A stretch of 64,000 nt of DNA from Angiostrongylus vasorum (lineage: Eukaryota > Nematoda > Chromadorea > Rhabditida > Metastrongylidae): contig JADANN010000468.1 in the NCBI GenBank assembly GCA_018806985.1, positions 434,001-498,000 of the forward strand. The letters are read 5' to 3'. A model generated the notes under the pieces. The model was given only the letters and a program-made list of their open reading frames with translations, was not told where the DNA came from and made no database searches. Position numbers and translations under genes: made by a program. Below, in pieces: positions 23,371-35,701 of the stretch (position 1 is its first letter; each line of letters starts with the position of its first letter).

Positions 23371-26300
23371 ATGACCACACGACTCTATTCAATCATCATA
23401 TTGTTGGGACTGTTTTCGATCGAACAAGGATTTTATGTGCCAGGTGTAGCTCCCGTTGAGTTTCGAATCGGTGATTCAATTGAAGTAAAGGTTAGCGTAG
23501 TACTACTTCCATTTAACTTATACGAGGATAAGAGGATAAAACTCGGCGTTGACCAATCCCTACGGGATTCGCTGTGCACTCGACTTCATTAAGAGCATGG
23601 TTGGAGGTGACCGAATGCATATCTGGCCTTTACAATGACTCACGGTGGCTAACCGATGTATCGACCCAGTGCTGCTATTCTCGCAAACAAGTCTGGTACC
23701 AATTTGCTGACCACGGAAGGATGGAGGACTTGGTGAGCCTGGGGATCGATCCCATGTGTACTGCAGGGCACCTTCGACCACTGCGCTGAACACGCTCTTT
23801 ATTGCTATGGAAACCAATGGTAAATTAATTGCTAAACCACGGCATTATTTCAGAAAGATCTCTAGCATCGTACTATATAATTGCTACTACTTGGTGTTCA
23901 TCACAACATGCCAGTATTTTAAAACTAAGTTGTTGGAACCGCATTTTATGTAGGACTTTTATAGGAAACTAGTTATTTATTTGAAACAATGAGATGAACC
24001 AGCAGCTGTTTTTTTCGCCGGGTGTTTAGCTTCTTTCTATTTTAGGCTATTAAACTAACGAGCACGAAAACTATTGTTCCATATGAATACTACTATCTTC
24101 CGTTTTGTCGCCCTGATGGAGATTTGCTGTACAAATCGGAGAATCTTGGCGAAGTAATGCGCGGAGATCGTATCGTGAATACGCCGTACCAGTTATTTAT
24201 GAAGAAAAATGTGGCATGCGCTTCGGCTTGTACGAAAAACGAACCGGTAGAAGTGACTGCTTCAGCAGCTAAGCGGATGATGGATCGAATCAAGGAAGAT
24301 TATCATGCTCACCTGTGAGTGGTTCTGTTCGATATTTAGTTTAAGATTCATCACGAAATTATGTTATTGCTCGAACAGTTGTGTTTTCTTATGTAAGAGT
24401 TGAAGGATGTTTAATTTCTATATTAGGTTGGTCGATAATTTACCGTCTGCTACGAAATACGAGATTCCAAAAACAGGAGAAGTATTCTATGATCTTGGAT
24501 ACAAAATCGGATGGGTTGATGAAGATGGAAAGGTAAATTCTCATTACGGAAGAGGTACTGAGTTAGTTATCGAGTTGGAGTTATTGATTACTCCTAGATA
24601 CGTATAAGTACCATTGGTGTGCAGGACAACAGACATTTCAACAGGTAACTAATAGCAGTCATTTCAGATGTTATAAGACTTCGTAAGAGATGAAATGACT
24701 CAAAGTTCAGGATAACAAAAATAACAGCATAGTTTTTAAGCTAGAACAACCAACCACTCTACCACAGAAAGTTTTTCCGTTACGCCTATTGAAGTCTGCC
24801 TTATGTTTTTTTCAGTGTTTCTTTTAAAGGTCTTCCTCAACAATCATTTGGACATTGTGATGTTATATCACGAACACATGCCTGGATTATACCGTGTTGT
24901 AGGGTTTGAAGTGAAACCGCGTTCGGTGAAGTCCGTCACATTTAATAAACAGGTTGTTCTCATGTTTTATTTTTTGCTAACATGATTCTGTGCGGCTCTT
25001 TATTGTTTTATAGTTACAGGAATGTACGGAAGTCGGCAAAGATGTGAATCTCTATGAGTTGAAAGAAGAGGACCAGAAAATTTACTGGACGTACAGTGTC
25101 ACGTGGGAACCAAGTGATGTAAGATAATCTTCCTGCTTACAAGTTCCTTAATTCCTCCTAGTTTTTGCATCAAATCAAGCCATAGCCAAAACACTTTATG
25201 AGAGACTGAAAGTTCAAAGGTCAAATTTAATTCAAATCGTAGGATTGGTTGGGAAGTAACATCTTTTTTACAGAGTAGATTAGCGAGTGTCTCTTTTCAC
25301 TTTGTTCATTTCGTGAGACATCCAGTTGTGGAGTTCCTTTTGGCCTTCCAGTTCAGGCTTCGGATCTATTGTTTTACCTACCGTCGTGCTATTGCAAACT
25401 GTTTTGTCACAGAGACTGAAGCCATTGCGCATGGATCGATCTGCTTCAGTCAACGTTTTTAGGAAGATGTCATCGATGACAGCGGGTTGACACCAGACCC
25501 ACTTATATTCAGGGTGATCATCTTCTCATCTTCATCACGGAGCTTTTAAACAACTTTTTACTCTACTCATGACAACGGCGCTTTGGCCAAATACAAAGTG
25601 TGCTATGCTAGTCGTTTTTGTGGTCTTACTTCCAGGTTTAAATTCGTTCGAAAGTTGGTTTAAACGTGTTTTGCACTTTTTAATCCAGTATACGCAAGCC
25701 AAAGGTAGATGAACTCCAAGATAAAAAAATCAGTGTGGTGAGAAATTTACTCATTTTCGCACTGGTGCAGAGGTGAGGCATATATGATGCATCTTCAGTC
25801 TTCTTCGTCTGCAGTCTATTGACTGGTATTTTGATTAGGAGTTGATTGTTATTTCAATCCCCCTTGTTATGATGAATCACAGTTCAGTCAGTGGGCTGGT
25901 ATAAAAAGTGCCAAAATAGGCTCAAAACAAGCTACAAAACTTTTCCAGATGCATACAGCAAATGGTTGATGAGCTACAATAATGTCTAGGAAGTAGTAGC
26001 ATTGATCCCATTCATGCCAACGGATCGATAGAGCAAAGTCTCTTCCACAACAGTGTTAGGTGGTTATACTCTGATCCCTCCACTTATGGAATCTCGAAAA
26101 CCCATAAAATCCATAAAGACATGAAATTAGGTGTCGCCTATTTTCCTCCTACACAAAATTAGGCGTTGCAACCAAATAGTAGGAAAATTGTATGAATGCT
26201 ATGTTCTGTGAATATAAAAGCCGTAGGCAATATTTTAAAGCGGAATGTTACAGATTGAAACAGACTAGCGACAGCAAACGCGCACATTGTTGACCATTCA

Positions 26301-29300
26301 ATTTCTTTTTTAGATTCCATGGGCAAGTCGATGGGACGTGTACTTGTCCGTGAAAGCCGTCGATATTCACTGGTTTAGCATCCTCAATTCGATTGTCGTT
26401 GTATTTTCTCTTAGCGGTTTCTTGAGTGTTTCTATTGTACGAGCAGTTCGACGAGACATTGCACACTACAATAAGGATGAGGCGGAGGTATGGTCTAATG
26501 GAACTTTAAGTGCCATTTGGAAAATAAGAATGTTCTATCACTGCTTTAACAATTTGTGTTCATCCTCATGTTTCTATCCCTATCTAAAAATATTATTCTG
26601 TTTTGCACTTCCTTACTTTTCCAGAGGAATAAATTTAGGACGATACTCTAGAAGAGACAGGTTGGAAGCTCGTTCATGGTGATGTCTTTCGCCCACCTCC
26701 GCATCAAATGATCCTTGTCAATATGGTGGGTACTGGCATTCAATTGCTTGGAATGGTTGGGATCGTTGTTTGTGAGTTGCCGTTTAGGTTCATTTGTTTT
26801 CTTTTTTTTTGTTTAATTTCCAAGATCAACGTAAAGTCGCCTTTTCGCCTTTTTTGTCTTCTCTGAGAAAATCGCAATTCTATAGTCTTTGCTATGCTGG
26901 GAATGCTTTCACCTGCTAGTCGTGGTTCGCTTATGTCCGCAGCTGTATTCTTATTCTGTTTTATGGGTCTTGTTAGCGGTTACCAAGCTGGCCGCCTCTA
27001 TAAGACCTTGAAAGGGCGCAATCCTATTCGTTGCGCTATTCAGACTGGGACTTTGTTTCCTACTCTTATCCTTGGAAGCGGATTTGTTCTGAACTTTTTC
27101 TTAATCGTCAAACAGTCCTCTGGAGCTGTGAGTTTTTTATTCTTTGAAATAATTTGTGTACTTTGCAATCTTAACAAAACACTGTTTACATTTCTCTAAA
27201 ACTTCCGTCAAGATTCCGTTCGGCACAATGATAGCACTGTTGTTAATGTGGTTCGGAATCGATTTACCATTGGTATTTCTTGGATTCTACTTTGGATATC
27301 GAAAGCAGGTAATGCATGAATTTATATTTTACCAATTTCTTTACTAGTGATGATTTTCGCCGGAGCACGGAATAGAGCAGGTAGTTCGTTCAAATCAACA
27401 TCAGCGTGAATTAGGCCAGGTAGATTCTCAAATTCAGGCTGTGTCAAGATTAGAAAGTAGAAGTGCCTATACTAGGTACTTAGACACTTAAGTGGCCTAC
27501 AGTTACACAAGTCTTAGTGCCCAACACGTTTTCCATTAGTTGCACCATCTCACGTTCTCCTAACCGTCATCCATGAATGTGATCAAATTCATGTGCTATT
27601 TCGGTTACAGATGAGGAGCCGAAGTTTCCTGTTTTCATTGACATGTAGAATAATTAGCTGAGTGTGGCTTTTCCTGAAATTCCAAGATAACAGTAACGAG
27701 TCGTTCCGTCCCCCAGTCCTTAGCACGGGAAATCGCAGGAGTTTGGATACGAGGGTTGGATTGTTGCCTTGCAACAAAGTCTCCTATGTTGTAGAGAAAT
27801 CTGATTAGCGGCGGCGATTTCTGCGATAAGTCAAACATGCGATCGAGAACAGTGCGACAGGCCTAGTTTATCTTTAAACACTATTGTAAAAATTTGGCGA
27901 ATGTTCTTATTAATACTTAAGGAGTTGTTTAAACTTATATAGCACTAGAAATTTTAGTTTAGGGAACAGTGAGTGAGCTCATAATGCTCCTATAATATTA
28001 AATACTTAAACGATTTTTGCTGCACATGGGGCATAGTATTTCGTAACACTTCCACGTTTTTTTTTCCTTCACTTCATGTACCACCGGTACTGTGAAGATT
28101 CAACGATATTCCTTACATTCATCCTATCTCTTTATCGATTTTTCTGTTTTTCTCTTCCCCTCTTTTTTGGGGCCATCGGGAATCACTCGGATGTGGTGCT
28201 GAACACATTAACCCACGGAAAGGGTAATAACGAGGTTCAATGTTCTCCGTAGAGACCTGCGGTCCGGAGTTTCGCAAATGTATCAGCATCATTGCAGTTG
28301 TATTTCACATCATACCCTGCCATGAAAAAAAGAATAGGCAGTAAAAAAGAAAGTAGTTAATAGATGGAAGTTTTATTATCAGTATTTCCAAGAGTAAGCA
28401 AGGAATTCTGTTTTATAACCTTGAAGCCGTGTTATGTCAGTGAAAGAAGGACGAGGTGACAATAAAAAAAAAAAAGTTTACGGAGAAACATTATTGTGGA
28501 GTGATTTCTTCTGCGTACTTACTAGGTGTGCCGTTTCTTCGGGCCACTATGTACCACAGGCATGTGTTTGTGATCATAGATGTTCAGCCAATTTCTAATT
28601 CTAATTGAATATTGAGCAACTCTCCATGATAAGTTCTTTATTACATGTAATATCCTTGTTTTTCAGCCATATACCCATCCTGTACGTACCAATCAAATTC
28701 CACGACAAGTACCCGACCAGCCGTGGTATCTTCAAACGATTCCATGCACATTACTCGCAGGGATATTGCCATTTGGTGCCATGTTTATTGAGCTGTTCTT
28801 CATTTTTCTCGGTTTGTTTCGTGTTTCGGGTTTCTCACTGCTAGTAGGCAACTTGCCCGTTTATCACGATATTTCATGACTCTGAATAAGTTTATTGAAA
28901 AGCATCTGCAGGCGATTTGGGAAAATCAGTTTTACTACTTATTCGGTTTCCTGTTCATTGTTTCTTTGATACTTGTCATCAGCACAGCTCAGATCTCGAT
29001 TGTAGCAACGTACTTCATGTTGTGTGCTGAGGTATGTATCTTCATGGTGTATACATAATGTTTGGTTTGCAAAGATGTCGGTGTGCTACTGAATCGGTTG
29101 TTCTTTTTTTCAGAACTATCGTTGGTGGTGGAAGTCCTTTATTGTTAGTGGCGGCTCAGCAGTTTACGGTGTGCCAATTTTCTTAATCTTCACTTTACCT
29201 GATGCGCTAAGACTTCACTTGTCTTTGTTCAATTTTTATTGTTTGTCCCTTTTTGCGTTTAATTAAGCATTCTGAATTGGTGCGAACATTCATTCGGGTA

Positions 29301-31530
29301 ATAAGACAATCTGGCTTTTACTGACGTAAGATTCTGCTATGAAGAATTTACATACATTCTTATTCTTCTTATTATTCTACGAAAAGGAACTCTTAGATAG
29401 ATGAAGAGCAGTTTGTAAAATTAAAGCGGAAACTCTTTAAGAAGAGAAGTATGTTATGTCTCCGGAAAAAGCTGAACGTTGACTGTTTTTTATCATATGA
29501 AGAGAATATGTCTCCGCAAGAAAAGATCTCTAACGTTTCAGTGTACTTGGTAGCTGCTCTGATTTTTAATCGTCAGCTTACGTTAGAACTCCGTATTCCA
29601 TCACTCATTTGCTTGATGTTCATAGTATTTTCCAAGCCCCACCTAGATGTGTGCATAGGATTGGAAAAACATTATATGCGCAATGTCTTCTTTGGCTTGC
29701 AATGTGTGTATGGATAAAAGCAGTAGAGGAATGACACATTGGCGGGCTGATTTCAGCATTAATTTGAATTAATGTATTAATTTAAAAAACACTGTCATTT
29801 TGTAAGTACTTGATTGCTTTGTTAACCTTTAGTGCAGCTGTCCTCCGGCATCCATTGTTTGCCGATAATGGTTGTGCTGCTTTACTTCTACCATTTGCCA
29901 TGCCTCATGCTGGAATCGAACCAGCGACCTTCTGTTTACCAGAATGACGCTCTGCCCTTAAGCTAGTGAGTCTTGCGCCTGAATGCCTCACAACGGTTTA
30001 CCACCTCATCGTGGTTGGGAGGTGTTCCTGGGTGTCGGGCTGCGATGTACAGGGAGGAGGATTCATCCCCCTCAGTACAGTCTCCCAAGCTGAGGAGTCT
30101 GGCGTTTCCATCAGGAAAGCCAGCTAAGGATAAACCAGTACCAGGATCCACCACCGTCTTGGTATCAAACTATTCGCATGGTGCCAAACCTCCCAAGGGC
30201 GGCGATTGCCTGTGGTGATGACGGGCTTGAGCAGGCGTTGGCCTGGCTGACCTCGGGACTCCAGGGAACCACAATAGGTGAAGGATGAAGGATAAAACTC
30301 CCGGAGTTGATCAATCCCTGAGAGATGCGCCATGCATTCGATTTCATTAAGCATCGTTTGAGGTGACTAAATGAATATCTTGCTTTACAATGACTCGCGG
30401 TTGCCTACTGATGTATCGAGCCAGTGCTGCTATCCTCCCAGACAATTCTGGTACCAATTTGCCGACACCGGAGGGATGGAAGGCTTTGTAAGGAAGAGTT
30501 AGGTGCGGAGAGGATTGTTTTGGATTGTGTAGTTGGGTTTGCCCACGTGGATCTTTTTAGATGTTACAATCCACTATTTCAAAGCTGGTCGATCAGTACC
30601 ACATATGAAAGACCCGGGTGGCAAACTCAGCTACACAATTCGAAACACTCCTCTCCGCACCTAACCCTTCCTTACAGGCTTGATGAGCCACGCGCGCGTG
30701 GATCGACCCCATGTGTCTATTGCAGGGCACCTCCGACCACTGCGTCACCTACGCCTTGCCACAGCGGCTAAACCAGCAAAACTCGGAAACTCCTGTGAGG
30801 ACGGGCCATCCAAGTGCCAAGTATTTGCTGTGCGATAACAAGAACGTACAACCAACATATCCGCGATGATAAATATTGGTCCCAGCGCATTTTTTAAGTT
30901 GTTTCTTTTGCTTCAAAGGTATTTCTTGCCACACTTTTTGGTACTCAGTCGATAGCTTTTGTAGATGACCAAAGATGATATAACAGTGGTCGGCCAAGAA
31001 ACACTACTTCATGCATTTTATTAATTTCCGGAGACTTTTTTCGAACGACTTTGCTCGTTCTATCATAGTGACTGTGCTGATATGAAAATAGTGAAGTTTT
31101 TGCGCCGGCACAAGAACCACATTCGAAGAAGTTACTAAGACGTCTGTAGACGGTGCGCATTAAATTCGATGCACACTCCATGCGACGAAGAATAGGTTGT
31201 CATTCCACCCAACCATAACTTAAAATTCGGTGCTGTTGCAAATATGTTCGTTCTTAGTCCTTAGCGCATAATACCGGTCGATTTTGAAGTTCTTTTTGCA
31301 AATTTACAATCTCTGGTGGTATACCGGACCGTTGTACAATTTCAGTGATGGCTTATTCAATATTCTACTACAACACAAAGCTAGATATCGAGGGCTTCGT
31401 GCCGACGGTGCTGTATTTCAGTTATTCAGCTCTAATGGCTGTTACATTTTGGTTCCTTACCGGTACAATTGGATTCTACGCATCGTATGCATTCTTGCGA
31501 CGTATTTATGCCGCAGTTAAAATTGATTAG
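23371..31530 (+). CDS. TM9SF4: Transmembrane 9 superfamily member 4 (nonaspanin)
   Basis: Nine-pass membrane protein of the endosome/Golgi, linked in other animals to protein sorting, adhesion and phagocytosis. Thirteen exons: 23371-23490, 24046-24314, 24427-24532, 24830-24952, 25014-25118, 26314-26487, 26639-26771, 26886-27127, 27213-27308, 28667-28810, 28912-29031, 29114-29168, 31346-31530, giving 623 residues, normal for the family. A signal peptide (about 1-20) is followed by a large lumenal domain to about residue 258, then the membrane bundle. TM9SF4-type signatures are '[13 protein letters not shown]' (about 306-318), '[18 protein letters not shown]', '[15 protein letters not shown]' (505-519) and the C-terminal 'YAAVKID', a known COPI/Golgi-retention type tail. 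The junction after 28810 is non-canonical (GG-AG or GT-GG). Introns hold SINEs, a tRNA pseudogene and a nested transposon stack. Confidence 0.93.
23535..23803 (-). repeat. Family A SINE in TM9SF4 intron 1
   Basis: Antisense near-full-length copy, from the 3' end ('cggcgttgaccaatccc') to the head ('gaccactgcgctgaacacg'). It begins 45 bp after exon 1 and causes the ORFs seen there on both strands. Confidence 0.9.
28190..28350 (+). repeat. Family C half-copy in TM9SF4 intron 9
   Basis: Single arm: 'gtgctgaacacattaaccc' head remnant, 'cggtccggagtttcgcaaa', tail 'gtatcagcatcattgcagtt' and end 'taccctgccatgaaaaaaag'. No opposite arm was seen nearby. Confidence 0.8.
29901..29972 (-). pseudogene. 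tRNA-Thr-like pseudogene (anticodon GGT)
   Basis: Minus-strand 72-nt tRNA fold. D-arm is GCTT-AAGGGCA-GAGC; anticodon loop is CT-GGT-AA with U33 and purine 37 in place; the T-arm GCTGG-TTCGATT-CCAGC is perfect; the acceptor 3' side is ATGAGGC. The anticodon stem pairs at only 3 of 5 positions and the acceptor at 5 of 7, so it looks decayed. It lies in TM9SF4 intron 12, antisense, next to a family B repeat. Confidence 0.6.
30284..30768 (-). repeat. Family A SINE inserted in family B, itself interrupted
   Basis: Minus-strand copy. Its 3' end is near 30290 ('ggataaaactcccggagttg'), the body runs to 30486, and it resumes at 30677 ('ggcttgatgagcca') through the B box ('gtggatcgaccccatg') to the head ('ccactgcgtcacctacgcc'). 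The 190-bp gap is the MITE at 30487. Confidence 0.9.
30487..30676. mobile_element. 190-bp MITE with about 56-bp terminal inverted repeats
   Basis: Ends are TGTAAGGAAG at the left and its complement CTTCCTTACA at the right. The inverted repeats match over about 56 bases with about six differences, including 'gttaggtgcggagagga' and its complement. It sits inside a family A SINE and is flanked by a direct GGCTT (30482-30486 and 30677-30681), the likely target-site duplication; AGGCTT is an equally possible reading. It is non-coding and foldback-like. The transposase family is not recognisable. Confidence 0.88.
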
Positions 31531-33026
31531 TTGGTGAATACAAGAGTGGTTCTCTTGTGTTCTTTATCACTCTCTATTTCCTAACTCTTATTCCTGGCTT
31601 TATGTTGTCCTGAATTTCATTTCATGACGAAGTTGATCTTGTCTGAGAAGTCACTGATCATCTTTGAAATACAATGGGACGTTGTTCAGACGAATATTAT
31701 CAAGATTATTCATATCTCCAGTACACACTACGCTTCTCTTAGGCGAGTGCTTGAGTTATCAAGTTTCTTAGAGATTTCTCAGCGGTTTTCATGTTAAGCT
31801 ATGACGTTAACTTTGAAGTCTTAAGCTCTTTGAGGGTTCCAGATTTTTCATTGTCATTTAACGTTGGGTATTAGATAAGCTTTCCTTACTGCCAGTTATA
31901 TCCATTTTTCAAATGGCAGTCTTTGCTTTTTGTTCCACAAAGCCATTCCGTTCAGTAGTTTCTCTTGTACTGTACAGGTGGTACCTTTTTTCAGTCTTAT
32001 GTTTTTGAAGTAGTGTAGAGCTGCGATTTATATCAAGAGAGCACTTGTCGCGACTGGATGTCCTAGCTATTACTATATCTACAAATCAATGAATATGGAC
32101 TTTTTATCCTTGAAACACAGAGTGGAAAGTCTGTACTGTGTATTGGAATGTTCTTTTCTGGGCGATCTTTCGCCAGTGGTCTTCATGGAAGTGGTTGTGC
32201 GATTTTTTCGGCTCTGCACATTGTTGAGTTCGTTTGTGCGTAGAAAAAAATTCTCCACAGTAATGGTTCGTTTTAGTTTTTCTGGCTTTGCTTCCAAATC
32301 TGAGTACTTAATCGTGATTTGTGAAGCATTTCGAATTCTGTTTTGGAGAAATCTTGTTATGATTTTGAACAGGACTGTTTTCTGCCTAGCGCCACAGGAG
32401 GGGCTTACCACTGTTGGGCGGGCCCACTGTTGGGTTCTCAATCATTCAGCGCTGACTGTAAATAATATGCTGCGACGTTTTCCTTCATGTCTAGAGATGG
32501 ATTCACACTTTAGTCATTTTCCATCTGTAATTTTTATGCATTATGTCCCTTTTATACATAGTTAATTAAAGTATGGTATTTATAATAAACTACTGTTTAG
32601 AATTTATGATTTGTTGGCCAATAAGGCGGTTTCTATCCATAGTTTCTTTGGTTGCACACAGAAGGTGTAAATAGTGTAAATAGATTCATGATGAGTTCGA
32701 TAACATCTTGTTTTTCCATCGAAAGTGTTGAAGGAGATAATCATCATGTCGTCACGCTATGGGCGGTGGTTGAATGTGATCGAAGTGGAAATGGAGTAGG
32801 TAGGAAGGAAGAGGAGGTTGCTTACTCGCAACATTCGGTATGTCTCAACATGGCTGTGAAGAAGTGGTTGATGACACACGTTTGGCGGATGCACTGAAAG
32901 CACGGTTGGTAAGAGATTTCTATGAAATCTAGTTGTATATTTTGACCACCGATTTATTGTTCTTACGACAATTGTTCTGTCCGCAGAAATTTTTTTGCGG
33001 CTAGAAGAGTTTAGTAGGTAAATTTA
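31531..33026. other. TM9SF4 3' flank; no gene recognised
   Basis: No clear AATAAA follows the TM9SF4 stop. Overlapping ORFs lie at 32089-32565 (plus, 158 codons) and 32079-32441 (minus, 120 codons, Lys/Arg-rich). Neither matches a family I know; the minus frame could be a decayed retroelement. T-rich and A-rich stretches alternate. Confidence 0.4.
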
Positions 33027-35222
33027 ATGGTCGTAGTGGCAGTTGCTCGGGACTCGACACTCTCATGTGTTCGACGGTCGTATGTTTTAGATCGTCAAAA
33101 TACAAAATTCGGTGTCTTCTTAGTTCTTTGGTTTTTACGAGATCTGTTAGTGTTTTCTACGCTGACAGTGCGTCGTGACTGATATAAGAGGAAGGGTTTT
33201 AGGTTTTTCCTTATGTTGGGTGGTCTCATTGGTCTACATCGATTGTACCTTGGTCAGATACCAGAAGCTTTCATTTTTATCTCTACAGGAGGAGTTTTTC
33301 TGTTAGGTTGATCTCCATTTATTCTGTTTACTTATTTGTTTGCTGTTTCTTCAAAAATGCCAGTCTTTGCACTTCTTTCACTTTAGGAATCGTGTACGAT
33401 AGCTTTTATATTAGCAAATATGTTGATTTCTATAATATGAGGAAATTGGGTGAAGTTGAGGAAGTCAAGAAGTACAAGAATGGGAAGCTGCTAACGAACC
33501 TTTCTAGAATGGTTCCTTTTTCTTTCTTGAGATTCGTTGCCTCCGTTGTCTATGCTGTATGGCTTGGTTAGTAACATTTGAAGTAAAATAGAATAAAAGT
33601 AAGATAAAAGTGTAAGAATGCCTTAAAACATAAAGTGTGGATAAAATAGTGGCGTTGTTCAACTTTTTATTTCCTACCTTTTGCTTTTTCATGACATGGT
33701 GTTATGTGAAATACAACCACAAAATTGCTGAGATATTTGCGGAACTCAGAACCACAGGCTAACTTTAAGGCACGTCTACCTTTTCCGCAGGTTCTCGTGT
33801 TAGCCACTGCATCATCGACCCTCTTGCTTTACCTTCCTCTCATCTAGTTTTTTATCGTGACTTCAGCCCACCTGGGTCCAGTGCCGATTTGTGCTCTCAT
33901 GTTCATTTCTGTTGACGGGCGATCGCTGATAACACGCTTGAATGAAAGAAAGGCAAAACAAGCGCATCGGTAGTGCATTGGGTAACACGTGGAACCTAGG
34001 AGAGTAATCGAGGGGTCAACGCTAGCGAGGCGTTCCGTGTTTTGCAAATAAAGTAGTAAACTCTGAAGTAGTCTGCGAAATACTCACTACTTTGTAACAT
34101 AAGTGTAGATTTTATCTACAGAATGACTTGCGAGAGTATGCCACGAACAATAGAAGTGATACCAAGGCTATAATGGTAACCAAGTGCAGGTAAAACTCCA
34201 CTTACTGTTTGTTAGCAAAAATCATTAAGGTTTTCTGTGTTGGATTGCTGGTAGTGTTACGTTCAGTCGAGCGTCAAACGATAATCTGCTCATGGTTTCT
34301 GCTTTAGCAGCTGCCGTGACAACCGGTACACCCTTTTGATAGTTTATTTTTTACCAAGAACCAAACTTCACCTGTTCTTTTACATCGATAAAATTACAGT
34401 TAGGTATAACCCCATTTTAGGCGTATACATAGTTGGAAACTGTGGCAGAGAGACTAGAAACATTATTTATATGTGGATCGGTAGCTTCTCGACTACATTT
34501 ATTTATGTAGGTAAACTCATTTTGTTCATCGTAGATTAATTGTTTATTTATGGCTTTTATAGACGTCATTAAAATCTGTTTATGTTCTTTTCAGCTACGC
34601 TTCATAGAGAAGCGCTTTATACGCGCAATTCTGTTTGCTGCAGTTGTCTCGACATGGCTCGGCAATAGAACAGCGAGGATTCGAACTCCACTGAATCGTC
34701 CATTTACATGGAAGCATCTACTGGTGAAAGACTGATAATAGTTCATACGTTAATAGGCGACCTATAACCCACTGTCGTTGGTTTAACTCTGTTTTCAAAT
34801 ATCTCAATTGAACATTCCTGGTTCGTAGAGGAAAAACAAACAAAAGGCAAAACAATGGTCTGTGCATGGGGTAGCCTTCTTCTTTGTTCATAATATAGTG
34901 CCGTATCCGACACTGAAGAATCAATGAGAAGATGAGCGGATAGAAGGAGCAAGTTCTTTAAAAAAAAAGCTATCAGTAAATACAAAGGGTTGTCTATATT
35001 TCACAACAACCATTGTTACCGACTATTTTGATGCAGTTGGCATTTTAGAATTTGTAAACGTTTAAGAAACAATTTTAATATTCCAACTTTCTGCATATGA
35101 GTATATTACGTATATACGTCCGTCTCTCTCTCCCTCTCTCTATCTCTCTTCCTTTCTCTCTCTTGCTCTCTCTCTGTATATATATGTAGTTGCAAATGTA
35201 TACGTATACATATACATGCATA

Positions 35223-35265
<43 letters not shown>

Positions 35266-35656
35266 TCCCAACGGTTTACCGCCTCATCGTGGCTAGGAGG
35301 TGTTCCTGGGTGTCGGACTGCGACGTACAGCGGGGGATTCGTCCCCCCGTCAGGGTCTCCCAAGTTGAGCGTCCGGCGTTTCCGTCAGGAAGCCAAGCTA
35401 AGAGTAAACCAATACCAGGATCCACCACCGTCCTGGTATCAAAGTCGCATGGTGGCGAATCTCCCTCTGATCCACAAGCGCTGCGACTGCCTGTCGTGGT
35501 GACGACCTGGAGTAGACTTTGGCCAAGCTCTCCTTGGGAATGTCCAGGGAACCACAATGGCTTAACCAGCAAGTCCCCAACAAATGGTGATTGTGCTGGG
35601 GCCCGCACAACTAGTGAGGACGGGCCGTTCAAGTATCAAGTAATATATATATATGT

Positions 35657-35701
<45 letters not shown>

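Larger units (their letters stand above)
29985..30827 (+). repeat. Family B repeat split by a SINE
   Basis: Plus-strand copy. The head and body are at 29985-30283 ('cacctcatcgtggttgggag' to 'actccagggaaccacaat'). The remaining tail is at about 30769-30827 ('ccacagcggctaaaccagc', 'gtgaggacgggccatccaag'). The break falls where other copies read 'ccacaatggcttaacc', so the family A SINE between the two parts inserted into it. Confidence 0.85.

Noticed and set aside
28876..28911. In-frame upstream extension of TM9SF4 exon 11 (frame starting MTLNKFIEK)
   Set aside because: It would insert residues into a strictly conserved transmembrane region; the CTGCAG acceptor removes it.
32079..32565. 158-codon plus ORF and 120-codon minus ORF as genes
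   Set aside because: No family resemblance, no splice context, and both strands are open over the same stretch.
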